Origin: Lunularia cruciata
Taxonomy: Eukaryota; Streptophyta; Marchantiopsida; Lunulariales; Lunulariaceae
Assembly: GCA_948567375.1 (NCBI GenBank)
Contig: OX419758.1
Span: 35,717,001-35,781,000, forward strand
Direction: 5' to 3'
Length of the DNA: 64,000 bases
This document shows positions 1-12,295 of this stretch, one piece after another; the stretch's first letter is position 1; each line of letters starts with the position of its first letter. The position numbers and the translations under genes are program-made. The notes below the pieces were generated by a model, which saw only the letters and a program-made list of their open reading frames with translations, searched no databases and was not told the origin of the DNA.

Positions 1-2190
1 GGACAAGTTGAATATGCCAAGTAAATTTCCAATTCCTTTGAGTAGTCATCCGAGTCCTTTGAGTAATGCGTGTCCGGAAGCCAATTGAGAGTGCAATTTT
101 CCAAAATCCAAAAGGGGTTAGAATGTCTCGTCCAAGAGAAGACATTGTCTTTCAATGTCGAAGAATGAGAGAGCAAATCATGGCAAAGAAGTTCACAAAT
201 GCTTTGGCGGTGCAAATTTTTGCAATTTGTAGGTTAGATGTGGTAGCCAAAATTGAGGTCTTGAATAGACTTTGTATTACGTTTTTAGCATGGAATTGGA
301 ATTTCAGTTTCCCTTGAGTGATGGCAAAGATAGCTGCCAGTAATTGTGAGGAGGGCCCCAAAGTATAAGGGAAGAGAGGAAATCCAGCTCGATAGACTGA
401 GTCGGATTGGAGGTTAGTGTTGGGGAAGGAAGCAGGAGAACCAATGGGGATCACCTTCTATAAAAAATGTGATGCTGTAGAAGAGATAGCGGAAATCCAA
501 AACTCTTTCTTTGCTCCGAGAACCACAAATGGCTACAAGGTGGAGTCCTATCGGGATCAATTAGAAGAAGTATCATAGGGGCGATTATAGCCATGTTCAA
601 GCCAAAACAAACAACTTACGCAAACATGCAGCAAGCAATCTTCTTCCACCAGATGTTTGCATGGGTAAAGGTGAATTACGCAAAGTGTTTTCACCACCGA
701 ACAAGGCAGATGGTGATCAATTGGAGGACAAGTTTGCCTCCCCATTATTTCACACCATTTGCAACACACTTCTACTTTGGGTTGAATTTGCTAACAGTGG
801 AAGAGAGGCATTGCATGGTGTCACATTTCCATCCTGATTTAAGACGGGAAGTGGATGAAGAAGAGCAACAATATATGACACACATGCAAGCCAATGATGA
901 ACACTTCTTGAAGACAAGACAATGGAAGATGGAAGAAGTCACAAGTCCAAAGAAGAAGAAGCGCAGTAAACCTAAAGAAGCAAAGTCGTCTCCAGCTCAA
1001 AGGAAGACTCAAAGACTGGTTGTGCAGAGTAAGAAGATGGTGAGAGAAGCATCATTGAATCTGAGTCGGAAGAAGAAACAAAGTCGCAAGGAGGGGAATC
1101 AGAAGAAGATGACCTCACCTTACAAAGTGAGTAGTCTAGAAGTGAGAGTGAGGGGGAACCTGAGGTTCAGCAAGCGGTTGGAGTCAGTGAAGCTTGTCAT
1201 GCAATGATTGACAAAGTACTTGGAACAATGAGTCATTGCCTAGCCATGGTGGTGGACAAGCAGAGACCAGAGTAAAAGAAGGAGTATCCTACGGGGCCCA
1301 GTTCAATTGGCAAATGAGAAGAGAGTTCAGAAGCGGTGTCTCTAAAGATACAAAGATCACAACTTTGGCAAAAGGAGCTGATGGAGGAGCCAAAGTACAA
1401 AGACAAAGACGGCAACAAAGATGAAGATAACTTTGGTGGGATACTATATCTAACAAAGGTTGTCACACCATTGCTGGAGCTACTGAAGGAGCATCAAAAA
1501 ATTGATGCCCCAAGATTGTAGAAAGGTGATGAATGAGTTGCAGGTGGTGAAGCATCTGTTGAGTGAAGTGAAGGGGTTGCAAGAGCAAGATGTCCAAAGA
1601 AATGAAGAAATTGAAGAACTCCGGAGGAATGAAGTCTTGAAGAAGAAGACTTTGAAGATGTTACAAGAGAGCTGTGAGTCAAGAGAGAAAGAATTGCAGA
1701 AGCAAGCAAGGGAATTGAAGGAGCAAGCAATGTGGCTGAGCTAAATGAAGGAGGAAGTGAGTGATGTGCGCATCAAGAATATTCATTTGAAGGCAATGGC
1801 AGCAATAATGGAGCAGGAGTTGGACAGCTTGAAGAAGAGTGCAGCTGGGAAGGATCAAGCATGGCAGAGGGAGTTAGCAGTCAGGCATGAAGAAGAAGAA
1901 TGATTGCGTGAGTGTGTTGCAAAGTGAGGAGCTACAAAGTTCACAGTATGCAGAGGAGAAGAAGATGCTCACTGTTGAGTACAAAGACGAGCTGAAGATG
2001 TATCGTGAAGAGCTGAAGGTAGAGCAATCTCAAGAGTATGAGTCGGAATTGGTGGGAGACATAATAGGCAAATAGAGAGTTATGCTGTGCATTGAGGCTG
2101 AAGGGAGATTAAAAGAGGCACATTTGCATGAACTCAAGTTGCTTGTACAGGAAACTTGGAAGAGGAGAGTTAAAGATGTAGATATAAATA
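1..2190 (+). repeat. Family A LTR, partial (subtype a), interrupted at 2190
   Basis: This is the coding part of a family A long LTR. It starts inside the LTR, just before the LTR-borne reading frame, and stops abruptly at 2190, where the terminal TGTGACAAC of the A0 element begins on the opposite strand. The sequence matches the same part of the A1 3' LTR (about 27700-29770) and the solo LTR at 3485-7206. The expected remainder of this LTR does not follow directly. The only compatible plus-strand LTR end on the far side of the nest is 34961-35332. Confidence 0.8.
14..2190 (+). pseudogene. LTR-borne coiled-coil protein gene of family A (decayed copy, subtype a)
   Basis: This is a broken copy of the reading frame carried inside every family A LTR. 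The start is set at the ATG at 14, which opens MPSKFPIPL and aligns with MSSNFPLPL in other copies. Frameshifts and stops break it, but long pieces remain: the conserved W-N-x-N-F-S-F stretch near 295, a conserved FFHQMF / RCFHHRTRQMV / PPHYF block at 593-790, an acidic and lysine-rich linker at 900-1400, and a heptad-rich Glu/Lys/Leu coiled coil at 1500-2190. Function is unknown. The frame is cut at 2190 by the A0 element, so the last roughly 120 codons are absent here. I do not recognise a named domain. Confidence 0.7.
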
Positions 2191-3484
2191 TGTGACAACT
2201 TGGCAAATATCACTTTTGTGGTAATCGGGTAAGTAAAGTTTGTTCCCGTAGAGATACTATTCAGCGTTGGTCAAATACGACGCAAAGTACAATTTCAGTT
2301 CTTCTTGGTTGCGTCTTTAATGTCTCAGGTAGAAACCACACCCAGAAGAGAGTAACAAGCACTAATTTGTAGTCTCGTCACAAATTAGCACTCCATAATC
2401 ACAACTCCATCAAATCTTTCCAAACAATCTTGATTGTGATGATTCAAGCTCTCCCAAAAATGGCACTTCATTGCAAAAAAACTTTGCCTCATAATTGTGT
2501 TCTACCCCTCCACTGAAGGCACAACTTCCTTGATCAAAATTGCTTCACATCAACCTTGCACTGCACTCACAAATGCAGAATACTACCAACACTACAATTC
2601 TTCTCAAAATCTGTCAAGGCATTGCTTCAAATGTGCTTCACTCAAGATCAAACACACAGAATGAAGATCAAGGCTGCATCTACAAGCATATTGACTTGCA
2701 CTTTGAAATTCTCCACACACTCACAAACACAAACACAAAGTTGATACTCGGAATCAAGCTCAAGCAACGAGCACTGCCTCACAGCACTTCGCTTTATCTT
2801 TTCTCAGAAATAATGAGCACGAAACAACATAAGACTGCAAATGCCACTCTTAAATAGTGAAGCCAATGACAATTCTAACAAAAATACCATTTCCTAACAT
2901 CTCTACAAACCTGCAGATCCAAAATGACAATGCACCTCTTCATATCTGCCTCTTCAAATCTCAAAATTGTTACTAATCCGATCCAATATCTACTTCATCA
3001 TCGGCTTTCAAACCCAAACCCGAAGTAACCTCACTTACTACTACTCTGTCCTCGGGTTTCATAACTCCTAGCTCTTCTATCAATTCTACTACTTCTTCAC
3101 CCTAATCTACAATTGAGGTCTTGGGTAACCTTTCTACTACTTTATCTTCCGACCCACTCTTCTCTAAAGTGTCCAATGTCAAATCCGAAAACAACTTCAC
3201 TCCTACTTCTCTTACTTTGGGTCTTCGTACTTCTTCTACCTCACTATGAAGTTTAGCTAACTCCGTTCTGTAATACCCATTTATGCATGTGTGTGGTATT
3301 GTGATATTTAGCTTGGTATTACAAGTACTTAAGAGATATTATTTATATAGAGATAAAGGATGGTTCTATATTAGTCATGGTTAGCTAAAGTTAGTCATAG
3401 CTAAGATAGAGGGGACCATACTTTAGAGGAAATAGAAAAGATGAGCGCCACTATTTTGGATTTTAGTGTGTTGACTTGGTATTA

Positions 3485-6400
3485 TGTGACAACCCGGCAA
3501 ATATCACTTTTGCGGTAATCGGGTCAATAAAGTTCGTTCCCGCAGAGATACGATTCAGATTGGTCAAATACAAAGTCAAAAGTCACAATGGTAGCTTTTC
3601 TTGATGGCTTCTTTAATCTCTCAGGTGGAAACTACACCCAGAAGAGAGTAACAAGCTCCCAATCTTGACAACTTGTCACGAATACCCACACACATAATCA
3701 CAACATAGCAAATTCTGTCCAAACAACTCTTGATTGTGATGATTCAGATTCTCCCGAAGATGGCACTTCACTATGAAGATCGATTTCGCCTGGGAATTGT
3801 GTTCCACCCCTCCACTGAAGGCACAACTTCCTCGATCAAAATTGCTTCACATCAACTTTGTGCTGCACTCACCAATGCAGAATACTACCAACACTACAAT
3901 TCCTCTCAGACCTGTCAAGGCATTGCTCCAATGCACTTCACTTAGGATCAAACACACAGAATGAAGATCAAGGCTGCAGATTCCAACATCCACAAACACA
4001 TTGACTTGCTCTTTGGAATTCTCCACACACTCACAAACACAAACACAAAATTGACAATCGGAATTAAGCTTAAGCAATGAGTACTGAGAACAGCACTTCA
4101 CTTTATCTATCTTCAGAAATTTGAATACTGAATAACATTGTACTGCAAATGCTCCACTTAAATACTGAAGCAAATGGCAGATTTGCCTGCCTAGGCACCA
4201 CTTCCTAACATCTCTTCCTACATACAGATCCCAAGGGACAATCTATCCCTTCATATCTGCCTTTCCTATCTCAAAATTGACTTCTATCCCGATCTGATGT
4301 CTACCTCATCATCGGCTTCCAAACCCGATGATCTTCTTACTATTTCACCTTCTTTGGGTATGACTGATTCTACTAACTCCTTTACTAATTCTACGACTGC
4401 TTCACTAGGAACTACAATTGAACTGCGGGTAACTCCATCTACATCCTTATCTCCTGACCCACTCTTCTCTAATGTGTCAATCCTCAAGTCCGATGATACT
4501 TGTATTCCTACTTCTGCAACATCGGATTTCTTCTCCACTGTCACACTATTCCAAATTTTCTCTAACTCCGAATTGACTAAATCCAGTCTAAGACTAACAC
4601 TATTCTCTACATCTAACATTTTCCTATCTACACGCTCTCTCAACCAAATCAGCAATGTGTCCATGTCCACATCCTTGGCTTTTCGCTTCCGAGTCTCCTG
4701 CACAAGTAATTTCAACTCATGTATGCAAGCTTCCTCCAATCTCCCTTCAGCCTCCGTACTTAAAATCGCTCTTAATTTCCCCGCAACTTCTCCTACTGAT
4801 TTCAATTCATATCCTTAAGAGCGCTCTACCTTCAACTCCTCACAAAACATCTTCAACTCGTCTTTGTATTCTACAGCGAGCATCTTCTTCTCCTCTGCAT
4901 ACTGCATGCTCTGCTGTTCTGCGCTCTTGACAAGTTCTTGCAATCGCTCTTCTTCTTCTTGCCTGGATGCCAACTCTCTCTGCCATGCTTGATCTTTTGT
5001 TGCGGCACTTTTCTTTAAGCTGTCCAACTCCTGCTCCATTATGATGTTCATTGCTTTCAAATGAACATTCTTGATGCGCACATCACTCACTTCCTCCTTC
5101 ATTTTGCTCAGCCACATTGCTTGCTCCTTCAATTCTCCGGCTTGCCTTTGCAATTCCTTCTCCTTCTCCGCGCAGCTTCCTTGTAGCAGGGTTAGCATTT
5201 TCTTCCTCAAGCCTTCCTCCCTTCAAAGTTCCTCCACTTCCGCACTTCTTTGGCCTTGTTGTTCCTACAGCTCCTTCACTTCACTTACCAGATACTTCAT
5301 CATCTGTAATTCATTCATCCCCTTCCTTTGATCTTGGGGAATTACTCATTTTTGCTCTTTCAACAACTCCAGCAGTGGTGTTACCACCTTTGTCAGATAG
5401 GATATCCCGCTGAAATGCCCTTCCTCTTCATTGCCATTTTTGTCTGGAGTCTTCTTTTCCTCCATCATCGGCTCCTTCATCCAAAGTTGTGATCTTTGTA
5501 TCTTCATCGTGTCGGCACTTTCTTTGTCTTGGCCTATTGAACTCGGCTCCGCAGGATTCTCTGCTTCCTCTTCTGCTCTTAACTTGTTTGCTATCATCGT
5601 CTGACAAGCCTCACTTACTGCTACCAACTGCTGGACCTCTGGCTCCCCATCACTTTTGCTCCCAAACTCCTCACTTTTCAAGGTGAGCTCCTCTTCTTCC
5701 GAGTCCTCTTCTTGTGACTCAATCTCCTCTCCAAACTCCAATGATGTCTCTTTTACAACCTTTGCCGTCTTCAACATCAGTCGCAGAGTCTTTCTTTGCA
5801 TGGGAGACGACTTGGCTTCTTTGGGTTTGATGCGCTTCTTTGTCTTTGGACTGGTAATGTCTTTGATTTTCCACTATCCCGTCCTTGCAAAGTACTCGTC
5901 ATTTGCTCGAAGATGTAGCATATACTGGCGCTCCTCATCGTCTGCTTCCCGTCTCAAATCAGGATGCATGTGAGACACCATATGATGATGCTCGTCTTTG
6001 GATAGTAAATTCAGCCCAAAGTAGAAGTGAGCTACAAACGGTGCAAAATAATGCGGTGGTGAGCCTATTTGCCAATTCACCACCATCTGCCTTGTTCGGT
6101 GATGAAAGCACCTTGCCCAATTAATTGGAACTCCTGCAAACATCTGATGGAAAAATACGGCCTGCTGCATGGTCACGTAGGTAGTTCGTTTGGCTTGAAC
6201 ATAGCCATTATTGCCTCCACAATACTTCTTTGGATCGGGTCCCGATAGGACTCCACCTTGTAGCCATTTGTGGTTCTTGGAGCAAAGAACAAATTTCGGA
6301 TTTCCGCTGTCTCCTCTGCAGCATCACACTTCCGATAGAAGGTGATCCCTGTTGGGTCTCCTGCTTCTCTTCCCAATACCAACTTCCAATCCGACTCAGT

Positions 6401-7206
6401 CCATTGAGCTGGATTGCTTCTCTTCCCTTCCACCTTGGGACCCTCCTCACAATTACTAGCAGCAATCTCTGCCATTACTCCCGAGAAACTAAAATTCCAA
6501 TTCCATGCTAACAACATAATACAAAGTCTAATCAAGACTTTGATTCTAGCCACTACATCTACCCTTCAAATTGCAAACCCTCTCACCGCCAGCGCGTTGG
6601 CCACCTTCTTCACCATGATCTTTTCTCTCATTCTACGCTGTTGGAAAATAAGACCCTCTCCTGGACACGACACTCTAACTCCCTCAGGGTTCCGGAAAAT
6701 CTCACTCTTGATGGGCTTCCGGACACGCATTACTGCAAGGCGACTACTCAAAGGAATTGGAAATTTACTCAGAGGATTCAACTTCCTCCTACGCAATTGC
6801 AATTTTATATTGCCTTGAATCACTGTCATTCTTCAGTCAATTTTGTTTGTGAATTTCTCTCTTCTGCGTGCACTCCCGGTCACTATCAAGACATGCTTAT
6901 TCCGCCCCCGCCGTTTCTTAAAGGTGTATGTAAATGTACTTCTTAAATGTACTTTCTTGCCACATACAGAGGTTGTTAAATGGTCTTTGTCTTTTCAGCG
7001 TCCTCCAACCCAAAGACGATGATCTTCGGACTTTTTCCGGCATACTCCTCTTCCGAGTACCTCCATCATCAGATCCGATGTCAGCTTCTTTGACTTTCCT
7101 CCAAAATTACTTCTGTCCATTCTTTGTCCACAATTTGACTTTTCTGTGCTTACTTCGTCTCTTAAACACAACTAACCATAGAAAAACAAAAAATGTGGGT
7201 ACCACA
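3485..7206 (-). repeat. Family A solo LTR, complete, 3722 bp (subtype a)
   Basis: On the minus strand it begins TGTGGTACCCACA at 7206 and ends GGGTTGTCACA at 3485. It is flanked by a perfect 5-bp duplication, TATTA (3480-3484 and 7207-7211), and lies inside a C solo LTR. This is the clearest proof in the window that the whole 3.7-kb unit, reading frame included, behaves as one LTR. The upstream non-coding part is about 6773-7206. The downstream part is 3485-4283 and holds no gene that I can see. Confidence 0.92.
4284..6772 (-). pseudogene. LTR-borne coiled-coil protein gene in the solo LTR (subtype a)
   Basis: The frame runs from the start-equivalent codon at 6772 (CTG here, where other copies have ATG) to the stop at 4284, about 830 codons broken by a few stops and frameshifts. 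In order it holds: a basic N-terminus (LSKFPIPL); a conserved globular part with LAWNWNFSF, a WTESDWKLVLGREAG stretch and YRKCDAAEE; QQAVFFHQMFAGVPINWARC and FHHRTRQMV; a Ser/Lys/Glu-rich linker (about 5870-5350); a long coiled coil (5210-4300) rich in E, K, L and Q; and the terminal DDEVDIRSG. No transmembrane segment or zinc finger is evident. Function is unknown. A structural or nucleocapsid-associated role is only a guess. Confidence 0.75.
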
Positions 7207-10200
7207 TATTATTCCTAGGTGTTTGGCTTTGAGGAAAGAGTTGAGAACTCTTGGGCCCGCAAGCCTTTTTGTTTTGGATTCTTCTTTAGTGCAAGCATAG
7301 CCCATGTGAAGGAATCCTTGACTTAGTGGTTGGATCAAGATAAGACCACATGCTTAGGGGAATATGGTGATGTGAATGGATATTCCTTTCTACTTTTTGA
7401 CTTTACTTGACTTTTAGTCTAGTAAATTGAGTTACTATGGTAATTAGTAACTTTGGTACGTAACTATTTCACAAGTATATAAACAAGGGGTGAGGAGGTA
7501 CTCATCATCCTTTCATTTACAACTATCTCTCTCTCATTGAGTTCTTTAGTGAGCAATGTCTTGAGTGTTAGCCGTGAAGGAGTATGATGGAGTTGGGGTT
7601 CCTTGCCTTCTTAGTCCATGGTGTGCTACCATAATAGCCATCAGAGGTTCATCCTGAGTGAGAGACAGGCCGACTCACAGTCCTAATAAGGTCTAGTCTG
7701 AGACACACATTGTCCCCCACCTCTAACGTCTTCCTATCTACAAGATCTTGCAGCCCGATTAAGAGATTATTTAACTTCATGTCCTTTGCCTTCCTCTTGC
7801 ACGTTTCCTGCACTAGCAACTTAAGCTCATGCAACCTTGCTTCTTTGAGTTTACATTCCACTTTTGTACTCAGCATGGCCTTCATTTCATTGACGACACC
7901 TTCTACTTCACTAGTTTCTTCCATCACCGCAAACTTCTCCTTCTTCCTCTCTTCTTCCAATTCACTACGATACATCTGAAGCTCATCTTCAAATTCAGCT
8001 TTCAATGCTTCCTTCTCCTTCCAATGTACAGAGATTTGTTCCTCTGCCTCTCGCATCAACCCTCTCAATTGATCTTCTTCTCTACTATGGTCCGTCAACT
8101 CTTGTTGCCAAGCCTGATCTTTCTCCGATGCCCTCTTCTTAAGGCTCTCCAACTCTTGCTTCATCACCGCAACAATTGCCTTGGAGTGTATCAACTCATC
8201 ACGCACCGCTTCAAGTTCTCCTTTCAATCCCACAATCATTGCAGTCATCTCCTTCACTTCCTCACAATTCTTGACTAGCTCTTCCCTTGTCACCTCAAAG
8301 TGCTTACTCTGAAGAACCTCCTCAACCCGAAGTTCTTTGACCTCCATCTCCACTCTTGTCAACTTACTTCATAACAATGAGGTTTTGGCACTCCAAGCTT
8401 TTACCACCGCTAATTCATCTGGTATGTCGAGCTTGGTAGTTATCATCTCCAACTTTTTCTGCTGCAACATTGCCAACAATGGGCAAACTACTTTGGACAA
8501 AGAGTCCACTCCTTTGCACCTTGCATCCTTGGCTCCAACTCTTCTATATTTGGTACCTTGCCCCAAAGTTGAGATCTTTGCACCTTCAAAGTTTCCTCCT
8601 CAGAACTTTCTCCCTCTTTTTGAGTAAGGTTCCGGGGCCCCACTGCCAATACACTCAGGGCATTATCACGCTTGGCAGTTTGAGGTTGTGCTTTGACTTC
8701 TTCTCCTTTCTTCTTAATGCACCGTTCCATCACAGGAACTTCAGGACTCAGCTTTCTGACCTCTTTCATCAGGTGTATCACTTGCTGAACCTCCACCTCA
8801 CCTTGGCTGCCACTACTTTATTCTTCATTTTGTAGCATAAACTCCTCTTCTTTGCCTGACACTCCTCCCTTTGATCCGGTTTCTCCTTCCGGTTCTTCTT
8901 CTTCCTCTTGCACGACTTCCTTTGACTTCACTATCACCACCATCGGGTTAAGCCTTGGAACTTTTTGGGGTTGTACTATTGCAACACGACTCTCAGGCTT
9001 GGTCCTCTTTTGCACCCTTGGAAGTTCAATTGCTTTGATCTTTTCTCTCCCACTCTCTGTGTAGTACATATCCCCCTCTTGCACTCTCTCCATATAGTAT
9101 CGCTCATCTGCATTGGCTTCCTTGCGCAAATCTGGATGAAAGTGTGACCGCAGTCATCTTTGCTCTTCCAAAGTCAATAAGTTCAACCCAAAATAAAAGT
9201 GTGCTGCAAATGGCACAAAAAAGTGTGGTGGCATATCCATTCTCCATCCTAAAATTGTCTACACCACTCTCTAATGCAGGCATTTCGCCCAATCTATTGC
9301 CTCTCCCGCAAACATTTGGTGAAAGAATACCGCCTATTGCATAGTAACATAGGTGGTTTGCTCTGGCTTGAACATGGCCATCATCACACTTACAATTCCT
9401 CTCCGCTTAGGGTCTCTATAATTATCCACCTTATACCCATTCTTAGTGCGAATTAGTGCAAATTAGTGGGGTCGATTGAACAACTTCGTAACTTTGCCAG
9501 TTTCTTCTGAAGCATCACACTTCCGATAGAAGGTGGTACCTCCTACCTCTCCGGCTGCCCTTCCCAACACTACTCTCCAATCTGCCTCTATACATCGAGC
9601 GGGATTCCCTCTCTTCTCTTCATTCTTTGGCCTATCCTTGCAATTGCTTGCTGCAATTTCTACCATGAAACCTGGAAAACTGAAATTCCAGTTCCAGGCT
9701 AGGAACGTGATACAAAGTCTCATCAAGACTTTGATCCGCGCTATTACTTCTAACCGATGAATCACAAGCCCTCTCACCGCACTTTGCTTGCTCACTTTTG
9801 GTGCCATCGTGTGCTTCCTCACTTTTCTCTTGTGGAAGATTGTCCCTAAAATCCTAACCCACTCCTCTTCCTTCAGATTTGCAATTTGCATTACTTTGGG
9901 TAGACTCTGAATAGGCACCAGGTAGCAACTGGACATTGCTCCTTCTTCTTGCACACTATGTAATTTTATAGTCCTACACCAATCAGTCACTCTTCAGTCA
10001 CTACTCCTCTCAAACTTCTGATTTGGTGAAGTTGTTGCCTGTCACTATCAAGAAGTTCTTGATCTCGAGGTCATTACTTTCTTCCCTTGTACTTTCTTGA
10101 TTATGCCAACTCTGAAGAAGTTTGTTATAGGTTCTTTGGATCTGCTCACGCCGCCCAATACAAAGTCTCTCTCTCTCCATCTTTGTCTTTGGCTTCTTCT

Positions 10201-10403
10201 TTACGTCTTGATCCAAAGTCGACTTTGCGTTTCATGCTGACAAGGCAAGTCCGAGTACTTCTCCTTATGACCCAAAGCCACATTATCTCAGGTTTCATCT
10301 TGAAGACTCTTTTCTTTGCCTTCTTTGGTCATACAAGTGCAATATGACTTCTCTATACACTTCTTCTCCATTTTGAAAAAAAACAAAAATGTGGATACCC
10401 ATA

Positions 10404-10414
10404 CTCCCTCCCTC
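10404..10414 (-). other. Polypurine tract of A0
   Basis: On the minus strand the run GAGGGAGGGAG lies two bases before the 3' LTR start at 10401. The same tract and spacing occur at 27288-27298 and 56875-56885. Confidence 0.85.
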
Positions 10415-12295
10415 AAATGTGAGCATCCCCGCAAACATAGACTTCGGGTGTCTTAGAAACTTCCAATTCTATGGTCCAATACCTCCAAACTCTCCACCCG
10501 TTTACTCGAGTGGCAAAAGGATTGCCTTCCAGGTCTAAAAGTTGAATGGAACCATTTTCATAAAGATGAAGAACTCGATACGGCCCCATACATCTCAAAT
10601 GCAACTTGCCTGGAAAAAATATTTGGCAATTGTCGTATAACAACACCAAATCTCCTTTGCACACAGCCATAGGCTTGATATGCTTATTGTGCCCGACTTT
10701 CCTTTGCGCTTGTACTTCCTTTGTGGTTTGCATTGCATTGTCTCTTTTCTCTTCTAACCACATTAGTTGATGGATCCAAAGATCCTGGCTTTCTTCTTCT
10801 CACAGTCATTCTTCGCAAAGAATCCAATATGTTGGTACTTCAAATTCAACTGGTAGTATGGGATGCAAGCCATATGTCAAGAAGTATGGAGCTTGTTTGG
10901 TTGTAATCTTTTTTGTTGTTTGATATGCCTACAATGCAGTTGGTAATTTTGTATCCCAATCAAAGGCATGATTGACAATCCCCTTATTCAAAAATTTGCA
11001 AAGTAAACTCATTCACCTTTTCCGTTAAGCCATTTGCTTTTGAGTTATAAGGAGTCGTCTTCCGATGTTTAATCTGAAAGTACTTGGTTAACGCCTTCAT
11101 TACAAAGTTCAAAAAATGTGTCCCTTGGTCACTGACTAATTCCAGAGGACACCCATATCAGGAGATGATGTTTTGAAAGAAAAATTTTGCCACAATTTTG
11201 GCATCATCTCTGCAAGTTGCTTCAACTTTGACCATCTTGGTAGCATTGTCAGTGCAAACCAAAATATATTGCTTCCTTGTGACTTGGGTCACTTGTTGAA
11301 TGGGACTCACAAAATCAATTCCCCATTTCTCAAATGAGGCCAAGGGCAAAATTGTTCTCAAAGGCCATTGAGAGGTAGCCATCGGCTTCCCCGTTCTCTG
11401 ACAAGCATCACAGCTTTGGATATGAGCATGCATAGCTTTGTACATTGTAGGCCACCAATACCCCGCCAAAAGAATCTTCCTCACAGTATTCTTCAGAGCA
11501 TAGTGTCCTCTCGATGCTTTGGAATGTAAAGACTCAATCACGCCTCCTAGTTTGTATGACTCCAAGCATCATCGAAGTACTTTTTCCTTGCTCATCTTGA
11601 ATAGAAAGTTGTGTTTTGAGCTGGTATGGCACCATTTTCTTGAGGAAGACTGCCCTCTGCTCTGGGTCCATCCCTTCAGAACAATGGAGAGTATGCAGAT
11701 AATGATGTTTTGCTGCATACCTTGTACTTTGCATTGCTATTAATTGATATAACTCTTCATCAGGGAACCAATCGTCAATTTCCCACTCCTGGTCTTGAGT
11801 TTCCAACCTGGATAGGAAGTCCGCATTCAAATGCAAAGCTCCCTTCCTCACTTGTATAGTATATGTGAATTCTTGTAACAACAAGATCCATCTTGCAATT
11901 TGCCCGAACAAATCAGCCTTCTTGACCAAATGTTGCAATGCATAATGGTCAACGTAGAAGACAAACTCGTATCCCAGCAGGTAGTGGCAAAATTTCTTGC
12001 AGGCAAACACCATTCTGAGTGCTTCTCTTTTAGTCGTCGAATAGTTCTTTTCAGAAACTAAAAGTTGTCGGGTAGCATGATACACCGGGTAGTCCTTCTT
12101 CTTTTTGTCCTTCTGACTTAAGACAACACCGATGGCCATGGACAAAGTGTCCACATACACATGAAAAGGGACGTCCCAATTTGGGGCCCTCATAACTAGT
12201 GCTTCAACTAGTTTCTTCTTCAACTTCTAGAAAGCTTCTTCTTGGCTTGCTTCCCATAAATAGTCTTCGGATTTCTTCAAAAGCTTTCTAATCTT
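10415..12295 (-). pseudogene. A0 pol remnant: RNase H and integrase
   Basis: The RNase H part (12223-11534) has the DVPFHVYVD strand, SEKNYSTTKREAL and YVDHYALQHLV, then NADFLSRLE. The integrase follows with its HHCC-type zinc-binding region (HYALKN...CDACQRTGK, 11565-11390) and the first core aspartate in KWGIDFVSP. A stop and rearranged frames follow between about 11157 and 10764. The C-terminal part (10763-10413) keeps a GPYRVLHLYENGS motif of the GPY/F type and no chromodomain. It is a family A pol whose RT and upstream parts are deleted. Its frame is continuous with the LTR frame upstream except for one TAG at 12227-12229. Confidence 0.8.

Larger units (their letters stand above)
3269..7679 (+). 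repeat. Family C solo LTR, split by a family A solo LTR
   Basis: The two pieces, 3269-3484 and 7212-7679, add up to about 684 bp, matching the 689-692-bp C LTRs. It begins TGTAATACCC and ends ACTCACA, in plus orientation. The flanking four bases are GTTC (3265-3268) and GTCC (7680-7683), a probable 4-bp target duplication with one change. A 4-bp duplication also suits C1. The reading frame of the surrounding A LTR continues across it, which confirms the insertion. There is no internal C sequence, so it is a solo LTR left by recombination. Confidence 0.85.
2973..9990 (-). pseudogene. LTR-borne coiled-coil protein gene (subtype c), split by a solo LTR
   Basis: This is the third sequence type of the family A LTR protein. 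The N-terminal half lies at 9990-8818: the W-N-x-N-F-S-F stretch, RPKNEEKRGNPARC, then a YRKCDA motif. An acidic linker and a coiled coil follow (8796-7680). The frame is interrupted by the C solo LTR (7679-3269) and resumes at 3268 with a stretch reading TELAKLHSEVEE. It ends at the stop at 2973-2975 after a DDEVDI signature also seen at the end of other copies. Several frameshifts and stops make it non-functional. It is clearly diverged from the subtype b frame at 13879-12227, although both flank the same internal region. Confidence 0.65.
2191..10401 (-). repeat. 3' LTR of A0 (family A, subtype c), split by a nested insertion
   Basis: It starts at 10401 just after the polypurine tract and ends at 2191. 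Read on the minus strand it closes with TTGTCACA, the family A terminus. Positions 3269-7679 are foreign (C solo LTR with an A solo LTR inside), leaving about 3.8 kb of LTR. The non-coding terminal part, 2191-2972, holds the conserved A-LTR end, including the stretch around AATTACCGCAAAAGTGATA found at the end of every family A LTR here. The stretch 9991-10401 is the LTR's upstream region. I see no gene in either. Confidence 0.8.

Noticed and set aside
2191-2260. The conserved block with TGTGACAAC and TCACTTTTGCGGTAATCGGG as a riboswitch or structured RNA
   Set aside because: It is the terminus of the family A LTR, present at every LTR end and next to target duplications.
4297-4818. Long open frames opposite the coiled-coil genes (Ser/Thr/Leu-rich, for example 4297-4818, 7829-8278, 12441-13013, 49243-49893)
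   Set aside because: They are antisense shadows of Glu/Lys-rich coding sequence and have no conserved motif of their own.
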